Positions 8,863 to 17,965 are shown, numbered from the stretch's first letter. The stretch is 64,000 bases of DNA from Streptomyces radiopugnans (GCF_900110735.1 NZ_FOET01000010.1:148383-212382); one strand, 5' to 3'. Numbers and translations: made by a program. Notes: generated by a model from the sequence alone, not told the origin.

Positions 8863-8890
8863 TTGACTAGTTCTATTCAGCGAATAGAGT
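8863..8890 (+). promoter_or_regulatory. Probable hut operon promoter
   Basis: TTGACT (8863-8868) and TAGAGT (8885-8890) form a -35/-10 pair with a 16-bp spacer. The expected start near 8897 leaves a leader of about 32 nt carrying GGAGG before the hutU ATG. Confidence 0.55.
8873..8887. promoter_or_regulatory. Palindromic operator in the hut promoter spacer
   Basis: CTATTC-AGC-GAATAG is a perfect inverted repeat with 6-bp arms lying between the -35 and -10 boxes, where a bound repressor would block RNA polymerase. It also lies in the upstream region of the divergent decarboxylase. The candidate binding protein is the RpiR regulator at 5640. Confidence 0.6.
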
Positions 8891-8928
8891 TGATGTAGTA
8901 ACCAATTCAATTCCGGAGGCAGGGGACC

Positions 8929-10656
8929 ATGGCAGACCTCTCAGAGCCCTCAGGGCCGCGAACCGTACGGGCCCCGCGCGGCTCCGGGCTGACCGCCCGG
9001 GGCTGGCAGCAGGAGGCCGCCCTGCGGATGCTGCGGAACAACCTCGACCCCGAGGTCGCCGAGCATCCCGAGAAGCTCGTCGTCTACGGCGGCACCGGCA
9101 AGGCCGCCCGCGACTGGCGCTCCTTCGACGCCATGGTCCGCACCCTCACCACCCTGGGACCGGACGAGACGATGCTCGTCCAGTCGGGCCGCCCGGTCGG
9201 CGTGCTGACCACCCACGAGTGGGCGCCGCGCGTGCTGATCGCCAACTCCAACCTGGTGGGCGACTGGGCCAACTGGGAGGAGTTCCGCCGCCTGGAGGCG
9301 CTCGGGCTCACCATGTACGGCCAGATGACGGCCGGCTCGTGGATCTACATCGGCACCCAGGGCATCCTCCAGGGCACCTACGAGACCTTCGCCGCCGTCG
9401 CCGCCAAGCGCTTCGGCGGCTCGCTGGCCGGGACGATCACCCTCACCGCCGGACTCGGCGGCATGGGCGGCGCCCAGCCGCTGGCGGTCACCATGAACGG
9501 CGGCGTCGTCATCTGCGTCGACTGCGACCCGCGGGCCATCGAGCGCCGCATCGGGCACCGCTACCTCGACGTGCGCGCCGAATCCCTCGACCACGCCCTG
9601 CGGCTCGCCACCGAGGCCCGCGACGCCCGGCGCCCGCTGTCGATCGGGGTGCTGGGCAACGCCGCCGACGCGGTGCCGCGCCTGCTGGCCATGGGCGCGC
9701 CGGTCGACATCGTCACCGACCAGACCTCCGCCCACGATCCGCTGGCCTACCTGCCGCTGGGTGTCGACTTCGCGGACATGGCCTCCTACGCCGCCGAGAA
9801 GCCCGCCGACTTCACCGCGCGGGCACGGGAGTCGATGGCCCGCCACGTGGAGGCGATGGTCGGCTTCCAGGACGCCGGCGCCGAGGTCTTCGACTACGGC
9901 AACTCCATCCGCGGAGAAGCGCAACTTGCCGGATACGACAGGGCGTTCGCCTTCCCCGGCTTCGTACCCGCCTACATCCGGCCGCTGTTCTGCGAGGGCA
10001 GGGGCCCCTTCCGCTGGGCCGCGCTCTCGGGCGACCCCGCGGACATCGCCGCCACCGACCGCGCCGTACTCGACCTCTTCCCCGAGAACGAGTCCCTGGC
10101 CCGCTGGATCCGGATGGCCGGGGAGCGGGTGCACTTCCAGGGCCTGCCCGCCCGCATCTGCTGGCTCGGCTACGGGGAGCGCGACCGGGCCGGGGAGCGC
10201 TTCAACGACATGGTGGCCTCCGGCGAGATCTCCGCCCCCCTGGCCATCGGCCGCGACCACCTGGACTGCGGCTCGGTGGCCTCGCCGTACCGCGAGACCG
10301 AGGCCATGCTCGACGGCTCCGACGCCATCGCCGACTGGCCGCTGCTCAACGCCATGGTCAACGTGGCGTCCGGCGCCTCCTGGGTCTCCATCCACCACGG
10401 CGGCGGCGTCGGGATGGGGCGCTCGATCCACGCCGGGCAGGTCACCGTCGCCGACGGCACGCCGCTGGCCGGGGAGAAGATCCGCCGGGTGCTCACCAAC
10501 GACCCGGGCACGGGCGTCATCCGCCATGTGGACGCCGGGTACGAGCGCGCGGAGGAGGTCGCCGCGGAGCGCGGGGTGCGCGTCCCGATGCGCGAGGGCG
10601 GCGAGGACGGCGCGGGCGGCGGCGAACCCGGCGGCGGATCCGGGAGCGCCCGGTGA
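8929..10656 (+). CDS. hutU: Urocanate hydratase
   Basis: Second step of histidine breakdown: hydrates urocanate to 4-imidazolone-5-propionate using tightly bound NAD+. The 575 residues are full length. The NAD-binding GLGGMGGAQP, the conserved YGGTGKAARDW near the N terminus, and the active-site Cys411 in ARICWLGYGERDR are visible, as is SIHHGGGVGMGRS. The ATG follows GGAGG. First gene of a tight operon: its stop overlaps the next start by 4 bp (GTGA). No histidine ammonia-lyase gene (hutH) is in the window. Confidence 0.97.
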   Translation: MADLSEPSGPRTVRAPRGSGLTARGWQQEAALRMLRNNLDPEVAEHPEKLVVYGGTGKAARDWRSFDAMVRTLTTLGPDETMLVQSGRPVGVLTTHEWAPRVLIANSNLVGDWANWEEFRRLEALGLTMYGQMTAGSWIYIGTQGILQGTYETFAAVAAKRFGGSLAGTITLTAGLGGMGGAQPLAVTMNGGVVICVDCDPRAIERRIGHRYLDVRAESLDHALRLATEARDARRPLSIGVLGNAADAVPRLLAMGAPVDIVTDQTSAHDPLAYLPLGVDFADMASYAAEKPADFTARARESMARHVEAMVGFQDAGAEVFDYGNSIRGEAQLAGYDRAFAFPGFVPAYIRPLFCEGRGPFRWAALSGDPADIAATDRAVLDLFPENESLARWIRMAGERVHFQGLPARICWLGYGERDRAGERFNDMVASGEISAPLAIGRDHLDCGSVASPYRETEAMLDGSDAIADWPLLNAMVNVASGASWVSIHHGGGVGMGRSIHAGQVTVADGTPLAGEKIRRVLTNDPGTGVIRHVDAGYERAEEVAAERGVRVPMREGGEDGAGGGEPGGGSGSAR

Positions 10657-11924
10657 GGCCGGGCGCCTCCTTCCACGAGATGTGGCGGGAGCTGCTGCCC
10701 GTCGGACGGTCGGCGGCCACCGGCGGCTACCGGCGCCACGCCTGGACCGGCGCGGACGCCGAGTGCCGGGCGTGGTTCCGCGAGCAGGCCGAGGCACGCG
10801 GACTGGCGTACGAGACGGACCGCAACGGCAACCAGTGGGCCTGGCTGGAAGGCTCCGACGGGACTGCCAGGGCTGCCGGGGACGCCGTGGTGACCGGCTC
10901 GCACCTGGACTCCGTGCCCGACGGCGGCGCCTTCGACGGGCCGCTGGGCGTGGTGTCGGCCTTCGCCGCCCTCGACGAGCTGCACGGCAGGGGTGTACGC
11001 CCGGCCCGGCCGCTGGCGGTGGTCAACTTCGCCGACGAGGAGGGCGCCCGCTTCGGCCTCGCCTGCGTCGGCTCCCGGCTGGCCGCCGGACAGCTCACCG
11101 CCGAGCAGGCCCGGGAGCTGCGCGACGACTCCGGCGTCTCGCTGCCGCAGGCCATGGAGCGCGCCGGGCACGACCCCGACGCCATCGGGCCCGACCCCGA
11201 ACGGCTCGCCCGTATCGGCGCGTTCGTCGAGCTCCACATCGAGCAGGGCCGCAACCTCGCCGCGGAGGGGGCCCTCGCCGCGGACGGCGCGGACGGCGCG
11301 CCCGCCGGCGGGCGCGCGGTGGGCGTCGCCTCCGCGATCTGGCCGCACGGCCGCTGGCGGTTCGACTTCCACGGCGAGGCCAACCACGCCGGGACCACCC
11401 GTCTGGAGGACCGCCGCGACCCGATGCTCACCTACGCCAACACCGTTCTGGCCGCCCGGAAGAAGGCCCGGCTGGCCGGGGCGCTGGCCACCTTCGGCAA
11501 GGTCGCCGTCGAGCCGAACGGCGTCAACGCCATCGCCTCCCTGGTGCGTGGCTGGCTGGACTCCCGCGCGCCCGACGAGGAGACCCTGGCCGCCGTCGTC
11601 GCCGAGATCGAGCGCTCGGCCGCCGAGCGCGGCGTGCGCGACGGGGTGCGGGTGGCCGTCACCCGGGAGTCCGCCACGCCCGTGGTGGAGTTCGCCCACG
11701 GACTGCGCGACCGCATCGCGGCCCGGCTCGGCGGCGCGCCGGTGCTGCCCACCGGCGCGGGGCACGACGCGGGCATCCTCTCCGCCGAGATCCCCACTGC
11801 CATGCTCTTCGTGCGCAACCCCACCGGCGTATCGCACTCGCCCGCGGAGTCGGCCGAGGAGGACGACTGCGTCGCCGGGGTGCGGGCACTGGCCGACGTG
11901 CTGGAGGACCTGGCGTGCCCGTGA
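10653..11924 (+). CDS. M20-family amidohydrolase, candidate N-formylglutamate deformylase
   Basis: 423-residue zinc hydrolase of the allantoate amidohydrolase / N-carbamoyl-amino-acid hydrolase group. Metal-binding marks: His84 in GSHLDSVPDGG, Asp95, Glu129-Glu130 in ADEEGARFG, ELHIEQG, and a C-terminal SHSPAE. The dimerisation insert lies at about residues 215-330. The family is usually annotated as allantoate amidohydrolase. Here it sits between hutU and hutF with overlapping ends on both sides, while no HutG-type deformylase is present. The simplest reading is that it hydrolyses N-formyl-L-glutamate, the product of HutF. Family is certain, substrate inferred. Confidence 0.85.
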   Translation: MRPGASFHEMWRELLPVGRSAATGGYRRHAWTGADAECRAWFREQAEARGLAYETDRNGNQWAWLEGSDGTARAAGDAVVTGSHLDSVPDGGAFDGPLGVVSAFAALDELHGRGVRPARPLAVVNFADEEGARFGLACVGSRLAAGQLTAEQARELRDDSGVSLPQAMERAGHDPDAIGPDPERLARIGAFVELHIEQGRNLAAEGALAADGADGAPAGGRAVGVASAIWPHGRWRFDFHGEANHAGTTRLEDRRDPMLTYANTVLAARKKARLAGALATFGKVAVEPNGVNAIASLVRGWLDSRAPDEETLAAVVAEIERSAAERGVRDGVRVAVTRESATPVVEFAHGLRDRIAARLGGAPVLPTGAGHDAGILSAEIPTAMLFVRNPTGVSHSPAESAEEDDCVAGVRALADVLEDLACP

Positions 11925-13342
11925 CCCCCCGCTCCCCGGCCCCCGGCCCGTCGGCCCCCGAGCCACCGGCCATCTGTTCACCGTCCCCCGGGTCCGCGTA
12001 CTGGGCCGAGTACGCCTGGATCGGCGGCACCGTCGAGCCCGGCACGGTGATCGAGACGGCCGGCGGCCGGATCACCGCCGTACGCACCGGGGTGCCCGCC
12101 CCGCCGCCCGGCACCGAGCCGCTGCGCGGCCTGACCGTCCCCGGCCTGGCCAACGCGCACTCCCACGCCTTCCACCGAGCCCTGCGCGGCACCGTGCAGA
12201 TCGGCTCCGGCACGTTCTGGACGTGGCGGCAGGTGATGTACTCCGTCGCCGACCGCCTCACCCCCGAGAGCTACTTCGCCCTGGCCCGGGCCGTCTACGC
12301 CGAGATGGCGCTGGCCGGCATCACGGCCGTCGGCGAGTTCCACTACCTGCACCACGCCCCCGGCGGCACCCCCTACGAGGACCCCAACGCCATGGGGCAC
12401 GCCCTGATGGCGGCCGCCGGCGAAGCCGGCGTCCGCATCACCCTCCTCGACACCTGCTACCTGGCCTCCGGCCTCCTCTCCGCCCGCCGGGGCGGCGCCC
12501 CGGACCGCCACCAGCTCCGCTTCGGCGACGGCAGCGCCGCCGCCTGGGCCGAGCGGGCCGCGGCCCTGCGGCCGCCGGGCGACCACGCCCGCGTGGGCGC
12601 CGCGATCCACTCGGTGCGCGCCGTGCCCGCCGCCGAACTGGGCGCCGTCGCCGACTGGGCCCGGGAACGGGACGCTCCCCTGCACGTCCACCTCTCCGAG
12701 CAGCCCGCCGAGAACGACGCCTGCCTGGCCGTCCACGGCCGCACCCCCACCCGGCTGCTGGCCGACCACGGCGTGCTCGGCCCCCGCACCACCGCCGTCC
12801 ACGCCACCCACCTCACCGACGCCGACATCGCCCTCCTGGGCGACTCCGGCACCCGGGTGTGCATGTGCCCCACCACCGAACGCGATCTCGCCGACGGCAT
12901 CGGCCCGGCCGCCGCCCTGATGCGGGCGGGCTCGCCGCTGTGCCTGGGCAGCGACAGCCACGCCGTGATCGACCTGCTGGAGGAGGCCCGCGCCATGGAA
13001 CTGGACGAGCGGCTGCGCACCCGCGCCCGCGGCCACTGGACGGCGTCCCAACTGCTGCGCTCCGCAACGGAGTTCGGTCAGGCGGCGATCGGCTGGCCGG
13101 AGGCGGGACGGCTGGAGGCAGGCCGGCTCGCCGACTTCGCCACCGTAGCCCTGGACACGGTGCGCACCGCCGGGCCGCCGCCCCGGCTGGGGGCGGAGAC
13201 GGCCGTGTTCGCCGCCACCGCGGCGGACGTACGCCACACGGTCGTCGGTGGTCGCCATGTGGTGCGCGACGGGGTACACCGGAGCGTGCCGGACGTCCCC
13301 GCGGCCCTGGCGGAAGCCATCCAGCAAGGAGCAGCCCGCTGA
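11915..13342 (+). CDS. hutF: Formimidoylglutamate deiminase
   Basis: Amidohydrolase-superfamily enzyme converting N-formimidoyl-L-glutamate to N-formyl-L-glutamate and ammonia. About 475 residues. Metal ligands: HxH in NAHSHAFHR (His82, His84), His in HVHLSEQPAE, His in HATHLTDADI and Asp in GSDSHAVIDL. The proline-rich first 30 residues are not conserved. The GTG at 11915 has GGAGG with 7-nt spacing and overlaps the previous gene by 10 bp; GTG 11921 (4-bp overlap) is the alternative. Translational coupling with both neighbours is likely. Confidence 0.9.
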   Translation: MPVTPRSPAPGPSAPEPPAICSPSPGSAYWAEYAWIGGTVEPGTVIETAGGRITAVRTGVPAPPPGTEPLRGLTVPGLANAHSHAFHRALRGTVQIGSGTFWTWRQVMYSVADRLTPESYFALARAVYAEMALAGITAVGEFHYLHHAPGGTPYEDPNAMGHALMAAAGEAGVRITLLDTCYLASGLLSARRGGAPDRHQLRFGDGSAAAWAERAAALRPPGDHARVGAAIHSVRAVPAAELGAVADWARERDAPLHVHLSEQPAENDACLAVHGRTPTRLLADHGVLGPRTTAVHATHLTDADIALLGDSGTRVCMCPTTERDLADGIGPAAALMRAGSPLCLGSDSHAVIDLLEEARAMELDERLRTRARGHWTASQLLRSATEFGQAAIGWPEAGRLEAGRLADFATVALDTVRTAGPPPRLGAETAVFAATAADVRHTVVGGRHVVRDGVHRSVPDVPAALAEAIQQGAAR

Positions 13343-14553
13343 TGAGCACCCCGACCACCCCCCTCGACACCACCACCAGCACCCTCGTCACCCGCATCGC
13401 CGCCCTGGTCACCAACGACCACCACTCCTCCGAAGCCGCCGAGGACACCCCGCTCGGCCTTATCCGGGACGCGGCCGTCGTCATCGAGGGCGACCGCATC
13501 GCCTGGGTCGGTGCGGAAAGTGAGGCACCCGCCACCGACAGTCGCGTCGACGCGGGCGGCCGGGCGATGATCCCCGGCTTCGTCGACTCCCACTCCCATC
13601 TGCTCTTCGGCGGCGACCGCACCGAGGAGTTCGGCGCGCGCATGTCCGGCCGCCCCTACTCCGCCGGCGGCATCCGCACCACCGTCGAGGCCACCCGCCG
13701 GACCACCGACGAGCAGCTCGCCGCGAACCTGGCCCGCCACGTCCGGGAGGCGCTGCGGCAGGGCACCACCACCCTGGAGACCAAGTCCGGCTACGGCCTC
13801 ACCACCGAGGACGAGGCGCGCGCCCTGCGCATCGCCGACGACCACGTGGACGAGGTCACCTACCTCGGCGCCCATGTGGTGCCCCCGGAGTACGCCGGTG
13901 ACCCGGACGGCTACGTGGACCTCGTCACCGGCCCCATGCTGGCCGCCTGCGCCCGCTACGCCCGCTGGGTGGACGTCTTCTGCGAGCGGGGTGCCTTCGA
14001 CGGCGACCAGGCCCGCGCCGTCCTCACCGCCGGGATCGCCCACGGCCTGGTCCCGCGCGTCCACGCGGGCCAGCTCGGACCCGGGCCCGGCGTGCGGCTC
14101 GCCGTGGAGCTGGACGCCGCCTCCGCCGACCACTGCACCCACCTCACGGACGCCGATGTGGACGCCCTCGCCGGCAGCCGCACGGTCGCCACGCTGCTGC
14201 CCGGCTGCGAGTTCTCCACCCGCTCGCCCTACCCCGACGCCCGGCGCCTGCTGGACGCCGGCGTCACCGTCGCGCTGTCCACCGACTGCAACCCGGGATC
14301 GTCGTACACCAGCTCCATGCCCTTCTGCGTCGCGGTCGCCGTCCGTGAGATGGGCATGACGCCCGACGAGGCGGTCTGGTCCGCGACCGCGGGCGGCGCC
14401 GCGGCCCTGCGCCGCATCGACATCGGCCGGATCACCCCCGGCGCCCGCGCCGATCTGGTGCTCCTGGACGCGCCCTCGCACGTCCACCTGGCCTACCGGC
14501 CCGGCGTACCGCTGGTCGCGGCGGTCTGGCAGCGCGGTACGCGCGTGCTGTGA
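13342..14553 (+). CDS. hutI: Imidazolonepropionase
   Basis: Hydrolyses 4-imidazolone-5-propionate to N-formimidoyl-L-glutamate, the step between HutU and HutF. 403 residues, the usual length. The metal-binding His84 and His86 are in DSHSHLLFGGDR; further family marks are ETKSGYGL, GAHVVPPEY, HAGQLGPG and the Asp of STDCNPGSS. The ATG overlaps the hutF stop by one base and has AAGGAG upstream. Last gene of the hut operon; a strong hairpin follows. Confidence 0.96.
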   Translation: MSTPTTPLDTTTSTLVTRIAALVTNDHHSSEAAEDTPLGLIRDAAVVIEGDRIAWVGAESEAPATDSRVDAGGRAMIPGFVDSHSHLLFGGDRTEEFGARMSGRPYSAGGIRTTVEATRRTTDEQLAANLARHVREALRQGTTTLETKSGYGLTTEDEARALRIADDHVDEVTYLGAHVVPPEYAGDPDGYVDLVTGPMLAACARYARWVDVFCERGAFDGDQARAVLTAGIAHGLVPRVHAGQLGPGPGVRLAVELDAASADHCTHLTDADVDALAGSRTVATLLPGCEFSTRSPYPDARRLLDAGVTVALSTDCNPGSSYTSSMPFCVAVAVREMGMTPDEAVWSATAGGAAALRRIDIGRITPGARADLVLLDAPSHVHLAYRPGVPLVAAVWQRGTRVL

Positions 14554-14590
14554 GCGGGCGGTCCGCGCCGTCGGCGGGCCCGCACGCCGA

Positions 14591-14628
14591 GGGGCCCGTA
14601 CGGGGATGTGATCCCCGTACGGGGCCCC
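14591..14628. terminator. Bidirectional hairpin terminator after hutI and the sigma factor gene
   Basis: The arms ggggcccgtacggggat and atccccgtacggggcccc pair over 17 bp with one bulged base and a short loop. It lies between convergent hutI and the sigma factor gene, so it can serve both. Confidence 0.75.
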
Positions 14629-14732
14629 GGAGGTCCCTCGAAGGTCAAGGGCGGGTCAAAGACCGAAAGAGTGATTCCTGTCGCCCATAAGGGTGATGGA
14701 ACGGGGCACCCGTCAGGTCGGACGGGAGTGGC

Positions 14733-15647
14733 TCACTCCTCGACCAGCAGCCCCTTGCGGAGCCTGCCCAGCGTCCGCGAGAGCAGCCGGGACACGTGCA
14801 TCTGGGAGATGCCCAGTTCCTCGCCGATCTCGGACTGGGTCATGTTCGCCACGAAGCGGAGGGAGAGGATTCTGCGATCACGCGGCGAGAGTTCGGCGAT
14901 CAGCGGCTTGAGGGACTCCACGTACTCGATTCCCTCCAGCCCGTGGTCCTCGTAGCCGATGCGGTCGGCGAGCGCGCCCTCGGTCTCGTCCTCGTCGGGC
15001 TGGGCGTCGAGGGAGCTGGCGGTGTACGCGTTGCTCGCGGCCATGCCCTCGACCACCTCCTCCCGGCTCAGACCCAGACGGTCGGCCAGTTCGCCGACGG
15101 TCGGGGAGCGGTCGAGCTGCTGGGCGAGCTCGTCACCGGCCTTGGCCAGGTCCAGACGGAGTTCCTGGAGACGCCTGGGAACGCGGACGGACCAGGACGT
15201 GTCGCGGAAGAAGCGCTTGATCTCGCCCACGATCGTCGGCATGGCGAAGGTCGGGAACTCGACTCCGCGGCCGATCTCGAACCGGTCGATCGCCTTGATC
15301 AGGCCGATGGTGCCGACCTGGACGATGTCCTCCATCGGCTCGCTGCGGGAACGGAACCGGGCGGCGGCGAACTTCACCAGCGCGAGGTTCAGCTCGACCA
15401 GGGTGTTGCGGACGTACGCGTACTCGTGCGTGCCCTCCCGCAGCGTCTCCAGACGCTCGAAGAGGGTCTTGGAAAGGGCTCGCGCGTCCAGCGGCCCCAC
15501 CTCGTCGTACGGCGGGATGTCGGGCAGGCCGAGCAGACCGGACAGGCTCTCCGCCTGCTCCGGGCCGACCTCCGGGAACCCGCTCCCGAACTGCTCGGGC
15601 GGGACGACCGACGACGTGATGGGCGATCCGTCGAGCCGGGGTGACAT
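14733..15647 (-). CDS. sigI: SigB/SigF-type alternative RNA polymerase sigma factor
   Basis: 304 residues. Region 2 contains RFRSRSEPMEDIVQVGTIGL, with KAIDRFEIGRGVEFPTFAMP for -10 recognition and melting. Region 3 follows (SWSVRVPRRLQEL, SPTVGELADRLGLS). Region 4 ends with SEIGEELGISQMHVSRLLSR, the -35-binding helix-turn-helix. The ATG at 15647 has GGAGG 4 nt upstream; an upstream extension of 23 codons is rejected. The divergent anti-anti-sigma and anti-sigma genes beside it match the S. coelicolor sigI/arsI/prsI arrangement, which is the basis for the symbol. Likely a stress sigma factor held by partner switching. Confidence 0.85.
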   Translation of the reverse strand: MSPRLDGSPITSSVVPPEQFGSGFPEVGPEQAESLSGLLGLPDIPPYDEVGPLDARALSKTLFERLETLREGTHEYAYVRNTLVELNLALVKFAAARFRSRSEPMEDIVQVGTIGLIKAIDRFEIGRGVEFPTFAMPTIVGEIKRFFRDTSWSVRVPRRLQELRLDLAKAGDELAQQLDRSPTVGELADRLGLSREEVVEGMAASNAYTASSLDAQPDEDETEGALADRIGYEDHGLEGIEYVESLKPLIAELSPRDRRILSLRFVANMTQSEIGEELGISQMHVSRLLSRTLGRLRKGLLVEE

Positions 15648-15903
15648 GGTGCCTCCATCGTTATCGGCATATGGCTGCCGAAGCCGTTCCTGCACTACGG
15701 GGTGCGGCGCCTCCAAGCCGACGTGTTTTAGTGGTCCCTCCTACGCCTACCTGCTCCCGAGGGAGGATGGCAAGTGCTGGTTGCCCGAATATGCCCCAAT
15801 GTGCTGGTTGCGCGGCTACCGGTTGCGGCTGTAAGGGCGTAGGGTTCGAACGTCCATCTCCGGACGGCAGTGATCGGTTACTGGGAATGTTGAAGGGGTG
15901 TAC

Positions 15904-16287
15904 ATGGACCGCGGGGTGCCCGGCAGCACCAGCCACCGGGGTCGACTGACGGTCGACGTACAGCGCCACGGCGCGAGCCTGGTGGTGACGCCTGACGGCG
16001 AACTCGACCACCACACCGCCGATCTGCTGCGAGAACCGCTGGAGCGCTCGCTGGAGGACGGCGAGAAGCTGCTCGTCGTGGACTGCTCGAAGCTGGAGTT
16101 CTGCGACTCCACCGGGCTCAACGTCCTCCTGGGCGCCAGGCTGAAGGCCGAGGCGGCCGGAGGCGGGATCCATCTGGCCGGAATGCGCCCGGTCGTCGCG
16201 AGGGTGTTCGAGATCACAGGGGCCGACGGCGTGTTCGCCCTGCACGAGAGCCTGGCCGACGCACTGAAGGAGACCGCGCAGTCCTGA
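15904..16287 (+). CDS. arsI: Anti-anti-sigma factor (STAS domain)
   Basis: 127 residues, one STAS domain from about residue 14 to the end. The phosphorylatable serine is Ser69 in CDSTGLNVLL. Unphosphorylated, it would bind the anti-sigma kinase and free the sigma factor; phosphorylation would release it. The ATG at 15904 has AAGGGG with 5-nt spacing and is preferred over GTG 15898, which overlaps that site. Divergent from the sigma gene across 256 bp and followed on the same strand by the anti-sigma gene. Confidence 0.88.
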   Translation: MDRGVPGSTSHRGRLTVDVQRHGASLVVTPDGELDHHTADLLREPLERSLEDGEKLLVVDCSKLEFCDSTGLNVLLGARLKAEAAGGGIHLAGMRPVVARVFEITGADGVFALHESLADALKETAQS

Positions 16288-16529
16288 TGGCGCGGCTCCG
16301 GCGGTTCGGTCCCGGTGGCGCGGTCCCCGGCGTGTGGGCGGGCCGACCGTGCCGACCGCCCGCGTACCGGCCCGTGACCAGAGTGTTACGCCGGAGCGCG
16401 ATTCCGTCCCGACAGATGGGTGTTCTCCCGCCCCCGCAGGGCAGGAGACTCCCTGAAATCCCTCCGAAACAGTTGTTCGCAGACCAGGCGAAGACCGACG
16501 AACTGGTCAACCGGTGAGGTGAAGCACTG

Positions 16530-17045
16530 ATGAGCACCACCCGGCCGCAACCGGCGGGCGACCGCGGCCCGGAGCCGGAGGGCACCGCCGCGACCGCAGC
16601 CGCACCGGTCGGTCAGGTGCGCGAGATGCGCCAGGTACGACGGCTGCGGCTCATGGGGGCGAGCGGTGCGGTCCCCCGTGCTCGTGACTTCACCCGTCAG
16701 GCGCTTCACGACTGGGGTTGGCTGCCCGCGGCCGGCCCCGAGCAGCGCGCCGCCGCCGAAGACGCCCTGCTCGTGGTCTCCGAGCTGGTGACGAACGCCT
16801 GCCTGCACGCCGACGGGCCCGAAGAGGTGCGCATAGGCTGCGGCCCCAAACTGCTGAGGATCGAGGTGGCCGACCGCGGCGCCGGCCTCCCCTCGCCCCG
16901 TACCCCGCACCGCCCCGGGCGGCCCGGCGGGCACGGCATGTTCATCGTCCAGCGGCTCTGCCTGGACTGGGGCGTGGTGCGCCATCCGGACGGTACGGCC
17001 GGGAAGACGGTCTGGGCCGAACTGGCCGGGCCGGACGCGGACTGA
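16530..17045 (+). CDS. prsI: Anti-sigma factor, GHKL-type serine kinase
   Basis: 171 residues with a RsbW/SpoIIAB-like ATPase fold. N-box VVSELVTNACLHA (Asn about residue 89), G1 box VADRGAGLP and G2 box GGHGMFIVQRL. It would bind the sigma factor and phosphorylate the STAS partner. The first 35 residues are low-complexity and not part of the domain. The ATG has GAGGTGA upstream. The 242-bp gap from the STAS gene suggests its own promoter or a long mRNA spacer; I found no clear SigB-type -35/-10 pair in it. Confidence 0.87.
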   Translation: MSTTRPQPAGDRGPEPEGTAATAAAPVGQVREMRQVRRLRLMGASGAVPRARDFTRQALHDWGWLPAAGPEQRAAAEDALLVVSELVTNACLHADGPEEVRIGCGPKLLRIEVADRGAGLPSPRTPHRPGRPGGHGMFIVQRLCLDWGVVRHPDGTAGKTVWAELAGPDAD

Positions 17046-17179
17046 GGGTCCGGCCGTCCCCACCCGCCGGCCTCTCCGGAAGTACGATCCCCACCGCCGG
17101 GTCCCGCTCGGGACTCGGCGCACTCGTGTCCGGGCACGCCCGGCGGAGTGCGGACCGCGAACGACCAGGGGTGGGGCAC

Positions 17180-17965
17180 ATGGACGGGACGGCGGCTGCC
17201 GTACGGAGACGGATCGGCCTGCCGGCCGCGGCGCTCGCGCTGGTGCTGGCGGCGACGGCCTGCGGCGGTGACGGCGGTGGCGGGGGCGGCTCCCGGGAAG
17301 CCGGCGGAGCAGGACCCTCCCCGTCCTCCGCGGCGGAGGAGGCGGACGGGTCCGCCGCGAGTGAGGCAGGGCGCGAACGCCTGGAGGCCGCCGCCTTCGA
17401 GGCGGGCGGCACGGCGGCCTCCTACCAGGTCTCCCCGGACACGGAGGAGCCGTTGTGGGACCTGATGGAGTACCGCGCCGACCGTGCCGAGTGCCAGCCG
17501 CTGGTCAGCCTGGCCGCGGGGGCCGTCGACGACGATCCCGTGGCCGAGGTGCACCGGGATGTGGAGCTGGACGACCTCGGCGAGGGCCCCACGGGCCGGA
17601 GCGTCGCGGTGCAGCTGCGCTCCTACGGGCCGGGCGGGGCGGCCAGGGTGCTCTCGGCGCTGCGGAGGGCGGGCACCGAGTGCGCCGGCGGCTTCACGGA
17701 GGAGCGGGTGCTGGCGAAGGCCGTCTACCGCTCCGTCGAGCCGGTCGGTGCGCCCGAGGTGGGCGACGAGGCCGTGGCGTACCGGCTGCGGATCGGCGAT
17801 GTGAAGGACGAGGAGCTGGTCCTGACCGAGTATCTGACGGTGGTCCGCTCGGGCTCGACCACGCTCTCCTTCCGTCTGGAGGCGCTCTCCCTCGACGACC
17901 CGGGCCCGGTGCCGGACGACCTGGTGCTGGCCCAGTGGAAGGCGTTCGAGGAGGCCGGGGCCTGA
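17180..17965 (+). CDS. Putative secreted lipoprotein
   Basis: 261 residues. The signal peptide ends in LVLAATACGG, with the lipidated Cys at about residue 27, followed by a glycine/serine-rich linker. The mature part (about residues 70-261) has regular strands, paired Cys at ECQPL and ECAGG that may form a disulfide, and ends shortly after SFRLEALSLDD. No named domain recognised. The ATG at 17180 follows AGGGGTGGGG. It stands alone between the anti-sigma gene and a terminator shared with the convergent peptide transporter. Confidence 0.75.
   Translation: MDGTAAAVRRRIGLPAAALALVLAATACGGDGGGGGGSREAGGAGPSPSSAAEEADGSAASEAGRERLEAAAFEAGGTAASYQVSPDTEEPLWDLMEYRADRAECQPLVSLAAGAVDDDPVAEVHRDVELDDLGEGPTGRSVAVQLRSYGPGGAARVLSALRRAGTECAGGFTEERVLAKAVYRSVEPVGAPEVGDEAVAYRLRIGDVKDEELVLTEYLTVVRSGSTTLSFRLEALSLDDPGPVPDDLVLAQWKAFEEAGA

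Noticed and set aside
16287..16517. 76-codon frame overlapping the end of the STAS gene
   Set aside because: The translation is Arg/Pro-rich, with no domain and no good ribosome site; it probably reflects GC content.
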